Below, piece after piece: positions 8,261 to 16,814 of a stretch of DNA of 64,000 nt. The notes below the pieces were generated by a model, which did not search any database, had not been told where the DNA came from, and saw nothing but the letters and a program-made list of their open reading frames with translations. A program made the translations under genes and the position numbers. Each line of letters opens with the position of its first letter. Position 1 is the stretch's first letter. The DNA lies in NCBI RefSeq assembly GCF_001613425.1, contig NZ_BDCI01000047.1, positions 62,001-126,000 on the forward strand, given 5' to 3'. The DNA is from Nocardia vulneris. GTDB lineage: Bacteria; Actinomycetota; Actinomycetes; Mycobacteriales; Mycobacteriaceae.

Positions 8261-9088
8261 TCACCTGTAAGGCGTTGCGGTTGCCGACTCTGCGAGCTTT
8301 CGTACACCGTGTTCAGAGCCCGGCTCGGCTTGGTAGATCCACAGCTGCAGCTCGGGATGATCGGGAAGGGTCAGCACGTGCTGCTGCAGCGTGAGCCTGC
8401 CTACGACCGGGTGGTGAAAGTGTTTGATGGCGCTGCCTTTTCGGTGAATATCGTGGCGGGCCCACAGCTGACGGAAGGTGTCGCTGCGTAGCGATAGTTC
8501 TCCGATCAGTTCGATCATCTGCGGCGCCTGCGGTTGGGGTCCGGCGGCGGCCCGCAGCGTCGCGACGGTGCATTGGGCGAGCTGGTCGGGATCGTCGATG
8601 AAGCCGGTTATCGCGTCGTCGAGGAAGGCCATCCGTGCCAGGTTGTCCCGCAACGGTATTCCGGCGTAGAGGGCATCGGCGGGCCGGTTGCGGGCTGTCA
8701 CCGCCATCCAGGGCGTGACGAGCATCGCGGGCGTGGTGATCTGGTTCAGCAGGCTCGCCAATGCGCGATCGATGGTTCCGCGATCCTGGTCGGTCCGCCT
8801 CGCGGGTTCGTCTGGAGCGGCGAGAGCGCGGAGGTAGGTGTGGGCGTCGTAGTCGAGCCGTAGTACTCGGGCCAGCGCGTCCAGGACCTGAGTCGACGGG
8901 TGTTTCTCGCGACCCTGCTCGAGGTGCACGTAATAGTCGGTGCTGATATCGGCGAGTAGGGCAACCTCTTCCCGGCGCAGGCCCGGGACTTGCCGTGCGG
9001 CACCGGGAACGAGCCCGACTTGCTCCGGGCGCACGAGCGCGCGCCGCGCGCGCAGGAATTCGGCCAGGGCACCCGGTTTCTCCACCAC
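8261..9088 (-). CDS. XRE-family regulator with MmyB-like ligand domain
   Basis: The 275-residue protein has an N-terminal Cro/C1 helix-turn-helix (about residues 33-65, VPGLRREEVALLADISTDYY, then LEQGREKHPS). It is followed by the MmyB-like domain common in actinobacterial regulators (TPWMAVTARNRPADALYAG, then a C-terminal HPVVGRLTLQQHVLTLPDHP). That domain is PAS-like and in a known homologue binds a fatty acid. It is divergent from the NmrA-like reductase, the usual arrangement for this family, where the regulator controls the adjacent SDR. The start is a GTG; alternatives a few codons away are possible. Confidence 0.9.
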   Translation of the reverse strand: MVEKPGALAEFLRARRALVRPEQVGLVPGAARQVPGLRREEVALLADISTDYYVHLEQGREKHPSTQVLDALARVLRLDYDAHTYLRALAAPDEPARRTDQDRGTIDRALASLLNQITTPAMLVTPWMAVTARNRPADALYAGIPLRDNLARMAFLDDAITGFIDDPDQLAQCTVATLRAAAGPQPQAPQMIELIGELSLRSDTFRQLWARHDIHRKGSAIKHFHHPVVGRLTLQQHVLTLPDHPELQLWIYQAEPGSEHGVRKLAESATATPYR

Positions 9089-9204
9089 TGTGTCCAGAGT
9101 AAGGATGCCCGCAGATTCGGGGTGGGTGCGTCAGCACTACCCCGCTGCCACGGATCGCTCCTACCGTCGGCGACGTCGAGAAGACCCGTCAGGAAGGGAG
9201 ACCG

Positions 9205-10125
9205 ATGTTCGTGGTAACCGGAGCGACCGGACGTACCGGGCGTGTGGTGGTCGAGGAGCTACTACGAGCGGACCGCGCCGTGCGCGCGATCGGACGCAGT
9301 CACGAAGGGTTGGCGCCGCTGGAAGCTGTTGGTGCGCAGGCGTTCGTGGCAGATCCGGCAGACCGAGCGGCACTCGCCGACGCATTCGACGGTGCCGAGG
9401 GGGTCTACGTGATGGTGCAGCCCAATTACATCCCCGACAGCCCCGACTTTCTGGCACACCAGCGTTCCATCGTCGACGCCGTCAGCGCGGCGCTCGCCAG
9501 TGCGGAAGTCGGGCGTGTGGTGACCTTGAGCAGCTGGGGCGCGGACAAACCAGCGGGCACCGGCCCGGTCGCCGGACTGCACTACCTCGAGCGACAGATC
9601 GATACCCTCGACGCGATAGTGACGCACCTGCGGCCCGGTTACTTCATGGAGAACCTGCTCGGTCAGGTCGAGACCATCCGCAGCGCCGGGGTCATCGCCG
9701 CTCCGTTCGATCCCGATGTCGCGATGCCCTTCATCAGCACCGCCGACATCGGCCGGGCCGCCGCGCACAGCTTGCGCACCCTGACCTCCGCGTCGGAGAT
9801 TCTCGAACTGCACGGTGCACGCGATCTGAGCATGTCCGAGGTCACCGAGGTCATCGGCCGGGTCGCTGCTCTGCCACACCTGCGCTACGTGCACCAGCCG
9901 ATCGCGGAATTCGCCGCAGCTCAGCGGCGCGCCGGAGTGTCAGCGAATGTCACCGGTCTCATGGTCGAGGTCGTGCACGCGATCAATTCCGGGCACACCG
10001 CGACACTGCAACCCCGTTCGCCCCGCACCACCACCCCGACCAGCATCGAAACATTTGTCGCCGCAACGCTTCTGCCGCGGCTGCAGGCAGCACTCGCCAC
10101 CGTCGAGCGCCGCCTGGGTCGGTAG
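9205..10125 (+). CDS. NmrA-like NAD(P)-binding reductase
   Basis: The 306-residue protein is an atypical SDR. It has MFVVTGATGRTGRVVVEELL as the dinucleotide site, RAIGRS as the cofactor loop and LSSWGADKPAG in place of the classical catalytic motif. HLRPGYFMENLL and PFISTADIGRAAAHSL are typical of NmrA/azoreductase-like proteins. These act as NAD(P)H-dependent reductases or as redox sensors; the sequence does not decide. Its partner is the divergent XRE/MmyB regulator, separated by about 116 bases. Confidence 0.87.
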   Translation: MFVVTGATGRTGRVVVEELLRADRAVRAIGRSHEGLAPLEAVGAQAFVADPADRAALADAFDGAEGVYVMVQPNYIPDSPDFLAHQRSIVDAVSAALASAEVGRVVTLSSWGADKPAGTGPVAGLHYLERQIDTLDAIVTHLRPGYFMENLLGQVETIRSAGVIAAPFDPDVAMPFISTADIGRAAAHSLRTLTSASEILELHGARDLSMSEVTEVIGRVAALPHLRYVHQPIAEFAAAQRRAGVSANVTGLMVEVVHAINSGHTATLQPRSPRTTTPTSIETFVAATLLPRLQAALATVERRLGR

Positions 10126-10310
10126 CAATGGCGAATTGCGCGCGTTGTCCACTCCCGTCTTTGCCACCCACCACGCCGAAGATCCGCGTGCGGCCGTCAG
10201 CGTCGGCAATTCGGTAGCCGATGAACCAGCGGCCGGCCACCAACTCCTGACCACGGGTATACCTGGATGCGATCACGGAGACACGAGAAACGTCACGATG
10301 AGAGGTACGA

Positions 10311-10847
10311 ATGGTGACCATCGAGATGGTACCGACCGAGTCCGCGGACGATACCGCGCTGGTCGCCGAGTTGACCGATCTGGTAAATCGGGTGTACGAG
10401 GTAGCCGAAGAAGGCTTGTGGCGTGACGGCGCCAGCCGCACAACGACATCCGAGCTGGCGGGGTTGATCACCGCCGCGGAGATCGCCGTGGCGCGCGAGG
10501 AGGGCGGCCGAATCATCGGCGCCGTCCGCATCCAGCAATTACCCGACGGCATAGGCGAATTCGGCATGCTGGTGTGCGCGCCCGAACACCGTGGCACGGG
10601 AATCGGCCGGGCCCTGGTCGATTTCGCCGAGCGTCACTGTGTCGAGCAGGGTGCGCGGACGATGCAACTGGAGCTTCTGGTGCCCCGCAACTGGACGCAT
10701 CCGGTAAAGGAGTTCTCGCACGGCTGGTATCAGCGTCTCGGGTACGTCCTCGAACGCAAAGGCGAGTTGGAGGAGAGCTACCCCGATCTGGTGCCGCTGC
10801 TCGCCACCCCTTGCGATTTCCTCATCTTCCACAAGCCGATGCGCTGA
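10311..10847 (+). CDS. GNAT-family N-acetyltransferase
   Basis: The 178-residue protein carries the GNAT acetyl-CoA pyrophosphate loop CAPEHRGTGIGRALVDFAE, preceded by the beta4 strand IGEFGMLV and followed by WYQRLGYV, the usual beta6-alpha4 region. It probably acetylates a small amine or a protein N-terminus. There is no operon partner to suggest a substrate. Confidence 0.88.
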   Translation: MVTIEMVPTESADDTALVAELTDLVNRVYEVAEEGLWRDGASRTTTSELAGLITAAEIAVAREEGGRIIGAVRIQQLPDGIGEFGMLVCAPEHRGTGIGRALVDFAERHCVEQGARTMQLELLVPRNWTHPVKEFSHGWYQRLGYVLERKGELEESYPDLVPLLATPCDFLIFHKPMR

Positions 10848-11016
10848 CTCGCGGCACCCCTTCGCGCGTGCCACGCAGTTCCTGAAACTCCCTGCCGGAC
10901 ACGCGATCAGGTCAGGTAGCAGACTTTCGCTACCCGTAACACTTTCAAGCCCGAACCTCGCAGCGCAACACGACGAGAGCCGACGCTACCGCGGCAGGTT
11001 GCGACCGTTGCGCTTG

Positions 11017-11679
11017 CTATGGGTACAACACGGCAGCCACGGAGGTCCGGGCGGAGTCGAAGGTCGTCGTCAGGGTCTTCCCGCCGTGCAAGTCGGTGAC
11101 GCTGATCATGCTGTCACCGGTGAAGGATATCTTTGCGGGACAAGGCCCTTCGTACTCGACCCACACCAGCGCCTGCCTGCTGAACAGCCCACCGCGCTCG
11201 CGAAGCCATACCCGGCAACCGAAGTCGAAATCTTGATAAGGCACCACGACCGCTTCGTGGCGACCGTCGGGGCTCAGCACGATGTCCTGCACGTCGCCGT
11301 CCTCAGCAGACCAGGCCGCTACGAACGACGTCAACATCCACAGCGGTAGCGTCACCAGCGTCACAACGGCAACAAAGGTTCGCCACACCCACTTCGGGTA
11401 CCGAGTCAGGCCAGGGGCGCAGGCAAAACAGAGCACCACGGCAGTCGTCCAGAATATCGGGACCGCGCTGAACGGGATAACGCCGAGCCGGTAATAGCGG
11501 ACTGCCAGACCCTCCGGTCCGGCAACCAACCATGTCGCGATCGCGGCGGCGAAAAGCACTGGGATGGTGAGCAATCCGACGAGCCGCACTCGGCTCGTCG
11601 GCCGATCTACCCGGCGCGCGCCCGTGCCCGATGTGGGCGGCTGCTCTTCGAATATCTTCTCGGTCAACGATTTATCCAC
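11017..11679 (-). CDS. Membrane protein with soluble C-terminal domain
   Basis: 220 residues: a charged N-terminus of about 32 residues, three hydrophobic helices (about 33-54, 65-88 and 99-122), then a 95-residue beta-rich domain outside the membrane region (VQDIVLSPDGRHEAVVVPYQ, with cysteines at FGCRVW and GPCPAK that could pair). No family is recognised. It stands alone. Confidence 0.65.
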   Translation of the reverse strand: MDKSLTEKIFEEQPPTSGTGARRVDRPTSRVRLVGLLTIPVLFAAAIATWLVAGPEGLAVRYYRLGVIPFSAVPIFWTTAVVLCFACAPGLTRYPKWVWRTFVAVVTLVTLPLWMLTSFVAAWSAEDGDVQDIVLSPDGRHEAVVVPYQDFDFGCRVWLRERGGLFSRQALVWVEYEGPCPAKISFTGDSMISVTDLHGGKTLTTTFDSARTSVAAVLYP

Positions 11680-11985
11680 TCGCGCAATCTGTTTCCGAGC
11701 TCCTCGTGTCCGGAGGCGGGCCGCCAGCCTATCAGCGTCTGTCTGCTGTCCACGAGCCCCGAAAACCCTGGGAAACCCTCCTGCACCGCCTGGCGAAATT
11801 GTTCAGACCGCCGTGATCTCTTTCCACAGAGATGCGAGCACGATCCAGCTCGACGTCGGATACCGCGGATCCGTTCTGGTCCGCGACGACCGCCGCGACC
11901 AGGCGATCCTGCGCGCCGACGACCGCGCGACCGACGCAACCGAACACCAACACCGGTGTGGTAACCCCTCGCGTTTGCCGATGAA

Positions 11986-12042
11986 GTGTTCGGGAACTCG
12001 TTCGTCAACCGATAGAGCCGTATCGAACGGGTTCGCGAACGA
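11986..12042. promoter_or_regulatory. Inverted repeat before the resolvase-like gene
   Basis: Arms 11986-12004 and 12024-12042 match at 15 of 19 positions. Each contains a near or perfect inner palindrome GTTCGSGAAC next to CGTTCG. The repeat ends 14 bases before the start codon at 12056, so it is placed like an operator. It could also derive from a recombination (res) site. Confidence 0.5.
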
Positions 12043-12055
12043 TGGGAGAGGTTGC

Positions 12056-12631
12056 ATGGCGCTGGTAGGGCTGGTGCGGGTGAACGCCACCCGGCAGGAG
12101 ACCCAACGCCAGCACGACGACCTCGACCCGATCTGTGTGAAGGTGTTCGAGGAGCAGATCAGTGGCAAGCTGCGCGTGACCGACCGCCCCGCGCTGTCCG
12201 CCGCACTGGAGTACCTGCGTCCGGGCGACATGCTCACCGTGCAGGAGGCCGCCCGCCTCGGCCGCAATCTGCACGAGGGTTTGATCGTGCTCAACGACCT
12301 GTTCCAGCAAGGTATTTCGGTGAAGATCCTCGAGGGCATCGCCGTCGGAGAGCACACGAAGCGCAGCCTGATCCTGGACCTGGCGCTCGCCCTGGCCGAG
12401 GACCGGCGTCGCGACATCGTCCGCAAGACCCGCGACGGCCTGCAAGCCGCGCGCCGCCAAGGCCGTACCGGCGGGCGGCCCCGGGTCGTAGACGACGACA
12501 AACGCCGCGCCATCCTGGCTCGCCGCGCCGAAGGCCAGTCGCTGCGGGAGATCTCCCGAGGTGTCGGCGTCAGCCTCGCTGTCGTCCACGGAGAAGTCAA
12601 AGCCGCCCGGCTCGACCCTGACGAGCACTGA
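12056..12631 (+). CDS. Resolvase/invertase-like protein lacking catalytic serine
   Basis: The 191-residue protein has the small serine resolvase layout: catalytic-type domain (1-120), arm helix (ALAEDRRRDIVRKTRDGLQA) and a C-terminal Hin-like helix-turn-helix (GRPRVVDDDKRRAILARRAE, then SLREISRGVGVSLAVVHGEV). The N-terminal motif, normally YxRVST with the nucleophile Ser, reads LVRVNATRQE, so Ser is Asn. The usual DRLGR reads ARLGR, so the Asp is Ala. The two Arg are kept. It probably binds DNA but cannot cut it; a domesticated regulator is possible. A paired inverted repeat lies just upstream and a PAS-ANTAR gene follows 24 bases downstream. Confidence 0.8.
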   Translation: MALVGLVRVNATRQETQRQHDDLDPICVKVFEEQISGKLRVTDRPALSAALEYLRPGDMLTVQEAARLGRNLHEGLIVLNDLFQQGISVKILEGIAVGEHTKRSLILDLALALAEDRRRDIVRKTRDGLQAARRQGRTGGRPRVVDDDKRRAILARRAEGQSLREISRGVGVSLAVVHGEVKAARLDPDEH

Positions 12632-12655
12632 TTCGAGACAGGAAAGGGAACAGTC

Positions 12656-13345
12656 ATGTCACAAACGCCGGCCGAGGGCCTTCGCGTACCGGCAGCCGCA
12701 CGCGCCGCTGGTACGGGCCCGTCGACGGGCAGTTTCCGGTTCTGGTTCGCCACCCGACGCTGGGAGTGGTCACCGGAGGTGTATCGGATGCACGGCTACA
12801 CACCCGGAGAGATCGAGCCGACGACCGAACTTCTGCTCGCGCACAAACACCCTGACGACCGCGAGCACGTGGCCGCGGCGATCTCCCGCTCGATCGAGCA
12901 AGGTGAGCCGTTCTCGAGCAGGCACCGGTTCATCGACATCACCGGCGGCGAGCACGAAGTGATGGTCGTAGCCGACCGCATCTACGACGGCGACACCGCG
13001 GTGGGCACCGTCGGTTTCTACATCGACCTCTCGGGCACGCTGGCCGAGAACCGCCGCGTCGCCCTGAACGAACGACTGCCCGAGATCCTCGAAGCGCGCT
13101 CGGTGATCGAGCAAGCCAAGGGCGTGCTCATGCGCATGTACCGGATCAACGCCGAGCAAGCGTTCAACGTGCTGGCCTGGCGATCCCAGGAGAGCAACGT
13201 CAAACTCCACATCCTCGCCCAGCAACTACTCACCGAGATCCCCACCCTGCCACCAGCTTCGCCCGGAGTCGTATCGGCCTTCGACCACATGCTGCTGACC
13301 CTGCACGAACGCATCCCCCACCACAGCGACAGCACTCCTGGATAA
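12656..13345 (+). CDS. PAS-ANTAR RNA-binding antiterminator
   Basis: The 229-residue protein has an N-terminal PAS domain of the PAS_3 type (WSPEVYRMHGYTPGEIEPTT, then HPDDREHVAAAI and VGFYIDL) and a C-terminal ANTAR three-helix domain (ALNERLPEILEARSVIEQAK, then GVLMRMYRINAEQAFNVL). ANTAR domains bind paired hexaloop RNA hairpins and stop termination; the PAS part supplies a signal input. This architecture is abundant in Nocardia and Mycobacterium. It starts 24 bases after the resolvase-like gene, so the two are probably co-transcribed. Confidence 0.92.
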   Translation: MSQTPAEGLRVPAAARAAGTGPSTGSFRFWFATRRWEWSPEVYRMHGYTPGEIEPTTELLLAHKHPDDREHVAAAISRSIEQGEPFSSRHRFIDITGGEHEVMVVADRIYDGDTAVGTVGFYIDLSGTLAENRRVALNERLPEILEARSVIEQAKGVLMRMYRINAEQAFNVLAWRSQESNVKLHILAQQLLTEIPTLPPASPGVVSAFDHMLLTLHERIPHHSDSTPG

Positions 13346-13511
13346 CACACTTCAGCAACGCAGTGTGTGACTTCGACTGTGCCCATTGCAGTTTCGGTAC
13401 GGTGTGGCGGACCGGCCGGGGGCGCCCGAGTCCAGCCGGCAACGATCGCGCCGCCAATCGGCGGCCCTGAGCCCCAGTCCGCCCGCCTCGGCGGTGCGCT
13501 AGGCTCACAGC

Positions 13512-13826
13512 GTGTTCACTCGGGCCCAGTTGCTGGCGTTTGCGGTTTTCGCAGCTCTTCTGCCCGCGTTGACCCTGTTCACGCTGCCCGATCGGCCACT
13601 GTCCTTCGCGCTGGTCGGCGTCATCGCCGCGTCACTGTTCATGGCGCTGGCGTCCATCCAGACGACCCGTCGGATACTGCTACCGGCCACCCGCTCCGAC
13701 TCGCCGGCCTCGGCGCAGCAACGACGGCGCGGGTCTTTCCTGCGCCAGAGCAATCCTGACACTGCGGGCCGCCCGCGCCCCCGAGCACCGGGTATCGCCG
13801 ACGCCCTGACGATCGTCTCGGCGTAG
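13512..13826 (+). CDS. Small two-helix membrane protein (DUF6412-like)
   Basis: 104 residues from a GTG, with two transmembrane helices (about 5-22 and 30-49) and a basic tail ending RQSNPDTAGRPRPRAPG. That tail is a motif I associate with the small actinobacterial DUF6412 family, which has no assigned function. The family call is from memory and tentative. Confidence 0.6.
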   Translation: MFTRAQLLAFAVFAALLPALTLFTLPDRPLSFALVGVIAASLFMALASIQTTRRILLPATRSDSPASAQQRRRGSFLRQSNPDTAGRPRPRAPGIADALTIVSA

Positions 13827-14070
13827 GCCCCGAGTCGAAACGACTCGCCGAATCCTGCGTCGGCTCCGCCCCTTTGATGAGGCGCGCCGAACCAATCCGT
13901 GCCCGTTGACGCGTCGTACCCAAACCCCCGCTGTGCCGGCGGTCGTCAGGAGGCGGGCTGCGCCCAGACACACTTCGACGTCGAGGGTGGCCTTGAACTC
14001 CGGCGTTTCGCCGCAAAGGACGGCAGCGGGGGTACCCGCCGACATTCTCGAGATCTGTAAGGACTTTCTG

Positions 14071-14538
14071 TTGAATAGAACTGCACAGCACCCAGCACAA
14101 CCCCCATCAAGCGGTGCCACCGCGACCATGGCCGGCATCCTCGCGATACTCGGCGCCCTGCGTGACGCGTTCGGATTGTTCGGACTCATCGTATTTTTCG
14201 CGATCCCGATCTTCACTCCCCCATTCGAGTACGGCTCGTCCTTCGCCATACTCCAACTACGGCTGATCGTGGCGGCGGCGTGCGCGATACTGCTGCTGAC
14301 CGGCGGTATCCTGATGCTTACCCGCAAGCAGGTCGCCCGTGTCCTGCTCGGAGTGGGTGGCGTGGGCACCCTGCTCCAGTCGATGGTCATCACCAGCGTC
14401 GAGAGCAACACGATCACGGTGAATACGAATCTCGACGCGGTATCGGCCGTCGGCATCGTAGTGAATATCGTGATGCTCGTGTTGACGTTCCTGCCCAGCA
14501 CAGCCCGCTGGTTGACTTATCGGCCGATCTCCCGCTGA
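14071..14538 (+). CDS. Four-helix membrane protein, unknown
   Basis: About 155 residues from a TTG at 14071, chosen because AAGGA lies at proper spacing. The frame stays open upstream to 13906 but that part is not membrane-like. Four hydrophobic segments are present (starting near AILGALRDAFGLFGLIVFFA, LRLIVAAACAILLLTGG, VGGVGTLLQSMVI and VVNIVMLVLTFL). No family is recognised. Confidence 0.55.
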   Translation: MNRTAQHPAQPPSSGATATMAGILAILGALRDAFGLFGLIVFFAIPIFTPPFEYGSSFAILQLRLIVAAACAILLLTGGILMLTRKQVARVLLGVGGVGTLLQSMVITSVESNTITVNTNLDAVSAVGIVVNIVMLVLTFLPSTARWLTYRPISR

Positions 14539-14615
14539 CGCCAGATCACTGTCGATTTCCGGTCATTCGGCGGAGCAGTCCCATCACGGGGTGTGGAGCA
14601 TTCGCCGGCTCCGGT

Positions 14616-15200
14616 TCAGCCGCCCAGCTCGACCGCGCGACGTAGATCCTCGACGTAGATCTCGGGCTGTTCCCAGGCCGAGAAGTGGCCGCCGGCAGGG
14701 TGTTCCAGGTACTCGCACACATTGAGGAATACCTCGGCGTAGCTGCGCGGCTCCGGTTTGGTGTCGCGCGCGAACACCGAAAGCACGGTCGGTGTGTCGA
14801 TCCGGTCCGGGAGGGCGACAGGTTCGACATAGGTGGCGAACGAGGTGCCGATCGTGCCGGTGACCCAATAGGCGGTGACCCAGGTGAGTAGCTCGTCCGG
14901 CGTGAAAGCCGAATCATCGGACCAGGACTCCAGTTTTTCGACAATCCATGCCGCGAGGCCTGCGGGTGAATCGCCGAGGGCGACGGCGAGCGTGTTCGGT
15001 CGCGTCGACTGCTCGGCGATGTACCCGCCTTCTGTCCGGAACCACTGCGCACAGCGGGCGAGGTACGCCACGGCATCAGGGGCCAGCTCCACCGGATCCG
15101 CCGAAAATGCGTGCTGCGGAGCGATATTCGTGAGGTGCAGCGCGGCCACCCGGTCCGGGTGTGCGGCCGCGGTGAGTTCCGCGACGGTGCCGCCGACATC
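14616..15200 (-). pseudogene. Epoxide hydrolase, N-terminal half deleted
   Basis: The remaining reading is the C-terminal half of an EHN-type epoxide hydrolase. It begins at the nucleophile elbow (DVGGTVAELTAAAHPDRV), continues through the lid (DSPAGLAAWIVEKLESWSDD, then YWVTGTIGTSF) and reaches the catalytic His region (HPAGGHFSAWEQPE). Everything before the elbow, including the oxyanion HGWP region and the N-terminal domain, is missing. Sequence beyond 15200 is unrelated. It abuts a headless TetR gene in the opposite orientation. Confidence 0.75.
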
Positions 15201-15204
15201 GAAC

Positions 15205-15443
15205 GCCCGCAGGCGGCGGAGGCGCTGGCCGCCTTCCTCGACATGAATTCGCTGGAACCGCTGCACCGCTACTTACGCGAGAGCGGCCTCGACGACGCGG
15301 ACGCCCACAGCCGAGCCGCCGCGATCGACGCCTTCGTCCTCGGCGTCTCGACCCGCCGCCGAGTCCTGCGTTCCGAACTCGATGCCCCCGCCGACCTCGA
15401 GGCCTGGCTCGGCGCCACTATCCAACGCCTCGCCGACGGGTGA
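15205..15443 (+). pseudogene. TetR-family regulator, C-terminal remnant
   Basis: About 79 residues (LDMNSLEPLHRYLRESGLDD, then AAIDAFVLGVSTRRRVLRSE and LGATIQRLADG) match the ligand-domain end of a TetR regulator. The DNA-binding N-terminus is gone. It starts within about 10 bases of the broken end of the epoxide hydrolase fragment and points away from it. This is what one deletion across a divergent regulator-hydrolase pair would leave. Confidence 0.65.
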
Positions 15444-15513
15444 CTTCACAGGTCGCGACATTCCCCAGATGGGTGCATTGACGCGGTTTGTCACCGCGGC
15501 GGAGCCTGGTCGC

Positions 15514-16074
15514 ATGAACTCCAAGCCGCTTCTGCTCGGCGCTGTCGCCGCCGCTCTCTTGATTCCTGCGGCGCCCGCGAGCGCCGCCGAACCCATCTAT
15601 TCCTCAGGGACTTTCGCGCCCTGGCGCGACGGCGCGGATGCCGTCACCTACGACCAGAAACTTGCCCCCGCCGGCAGTCGTGCCATGGTCGTCGCCGTCG
15701 GCGACGACGAAAAGACCACGGCCATCCTGCTTGTCAGTGGGCTGCTCCCCAACCGCGTCTACGGCTCGCACGCGCACCTGAAGCCGTGTGGCGCCAAGCC
15801 CGCCGACTCCGGTTTCCACTACCAGAATGTGCAGGACCCGAACGCCAAGGACACGATGTCCATGGACGCGCGATATGCCAACCCGCAGAACGAACTCTGG
15901 CTCGACTTCACCACCGACAAAGACGGCAAGGCCGCCCAGGTCTCCACCGTGAAATGGCCCTTCCGCAAGGGCCAACCCGCTTCGATTGTCTTGCACGAGA
16001 AGAGAACCGACACCACCGACGGCAACGCCGGCATGGCCGGCGCGAGGGTCGCCTGCCTGAGTGTCCGCCGCTAG
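15514..16074 (+). CDS. Secreted Cu/Zn-superoxide-dismutase-like protein
   Basis: The 186-residue protein has a Sec signal peptide ending ASAA (cleavage near residue 25) and a beta-sandwich of the Cu/Zn SOD superfamily. GSHAHLKPCG resembles the first Cu-ligand pair, SGFHYQN the bridging His, and VLHEKRT, then GMAGARVACL, the last ligand and disulfide region. The zinc-loop His/His/Asp set is not evident (NAKDTMSMDARYAN), so normal SOD activity is doubtful. Related actinobacterial proteins are often annotated only as SOD-like. It acts outside the membrane. Confidence 0.7.
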   Translation: MNSKPLLLGAVAAALLIPAAPASAAEPIYSSGTFAPWRDGADAVTYDQKLAPAGSRAMVVAVGDDEKTTAILLVSGLLPNRVYGSHAHLKPCGAKPADSGFHYQNVQDPNAKDTMSMDARYANPQNELWLDFTTDKDGKAAQVSTVKWPFRKGQPASIVLHEKRTDTTDGNAGMAGARVACLSVRR

Positions 16075-16148
16075 TCGCTCGTTCACCGCCTCGTGCGTTC
16101 AGGCCAACTACTCGGATACGAATCAGGTTGCGCTCCAGCGGATCTCAG

Positions 16149-16730
16149 TCAACGCGAACCGGCGTCGACCGTTGATGTGAGAGCCTCGAGTTCGAGGTAG
16201 ACCTCGTCGACGACTTGCGCGAATTGCCGTGCCGGCGTTTCGTGGATCCATCGCGTGAAGGCCACCTCGAAGACGGCGATCGCTGTCCGGGCGGCCAATT
16301 CGGCGGTCGCCGGGGCGACACCCCGCGCGCCGAGCGTCTGCGTGAGGGCGTCGGCCAGCATCGCCATCTTGAGCAGTTCCCGCTCGCGCAGTTCGGCATT
16401 CGCGGTGATGACCTGATTACGCATCCGCGGGCCGGCGGTCTCATCCTCGAAGAACGCACCGGCCGCCGCGATGGCCTCGACGACCGCAGCCAGCGGCGTG
16501 ACATTCTCGGGCACGGCCTCGAGCGCGGCGATCAGTGTCGCGGTCAGACGCTCCTGCCCCCAGAACAGCACCTCGCGTTTATCGGTGAACTGCCGGTAGA
16601 ACGTCCGTTGCGTCACGCCGGCCCGCGCGGCGATATCGGCGACGGTCGTCTGGTCGAAGCCGCGTTCCACGAACAACTCCAACGCGGCGGCGATCAGCCG
16701 ACCCTGCGAATCCGGCACCCATCGACCCAT
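16149..16730 (-). CDS. TetR-family regulator
   Basis: 193 residues from the ATG at 16730. The HTH is TTVADIAARAGVTQRTFYRQ, followed by FTDKREVLFWG and a helical ligand domain. A start at 16754 is also open, but it lies inside the operator, so I prefer 16730. It is divergent from the NAD-dependent epimerase-like gene across two strong dyads. I infer that it represses that gene and itself. Confidence 0.9.
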   Translation of the reverse strand: MGRWVPDSQGRLIAAALELFVERGFDQTTVADIAARAGVTQRTFYRQFTDKREVLFWGQERLTATLIAALEAVPENVTPLAAVVEAIAAAGAFFEDETAGPRMRNQVITANAELRERELLKMAMLADALTQTLGARGVAPATAELAARTAIAVFEVAFTRWIHETPARQFAQVVDEVYLELEALTSTVDAGSR

Positions 16731-16744
16731 AAGCCAGATCTTAC

Positions 16745-16800
16745 GTGATGACATAGTGTGACATCACTGCTAGCCTCGTGATGTCACACTATGACATCAC
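16745..16800. promoter_or_regulatory. Double TetR operator
   Basis: Two 23-bp elements, 16745-16767 and 16778-16800, are inverted copies of each other with one mismatch. Each is itself a dyad, with core GTGATGTCA-N5-TGACATCAC (perfect in the right copy, one change in the left). They fill the space between the divergent TetR and epimerase genes. The right copy ends 15 bases before the epimerase start. Confidence 0.88.
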
Positions 16801-16814
16801 GAGGAGAGAATCGC

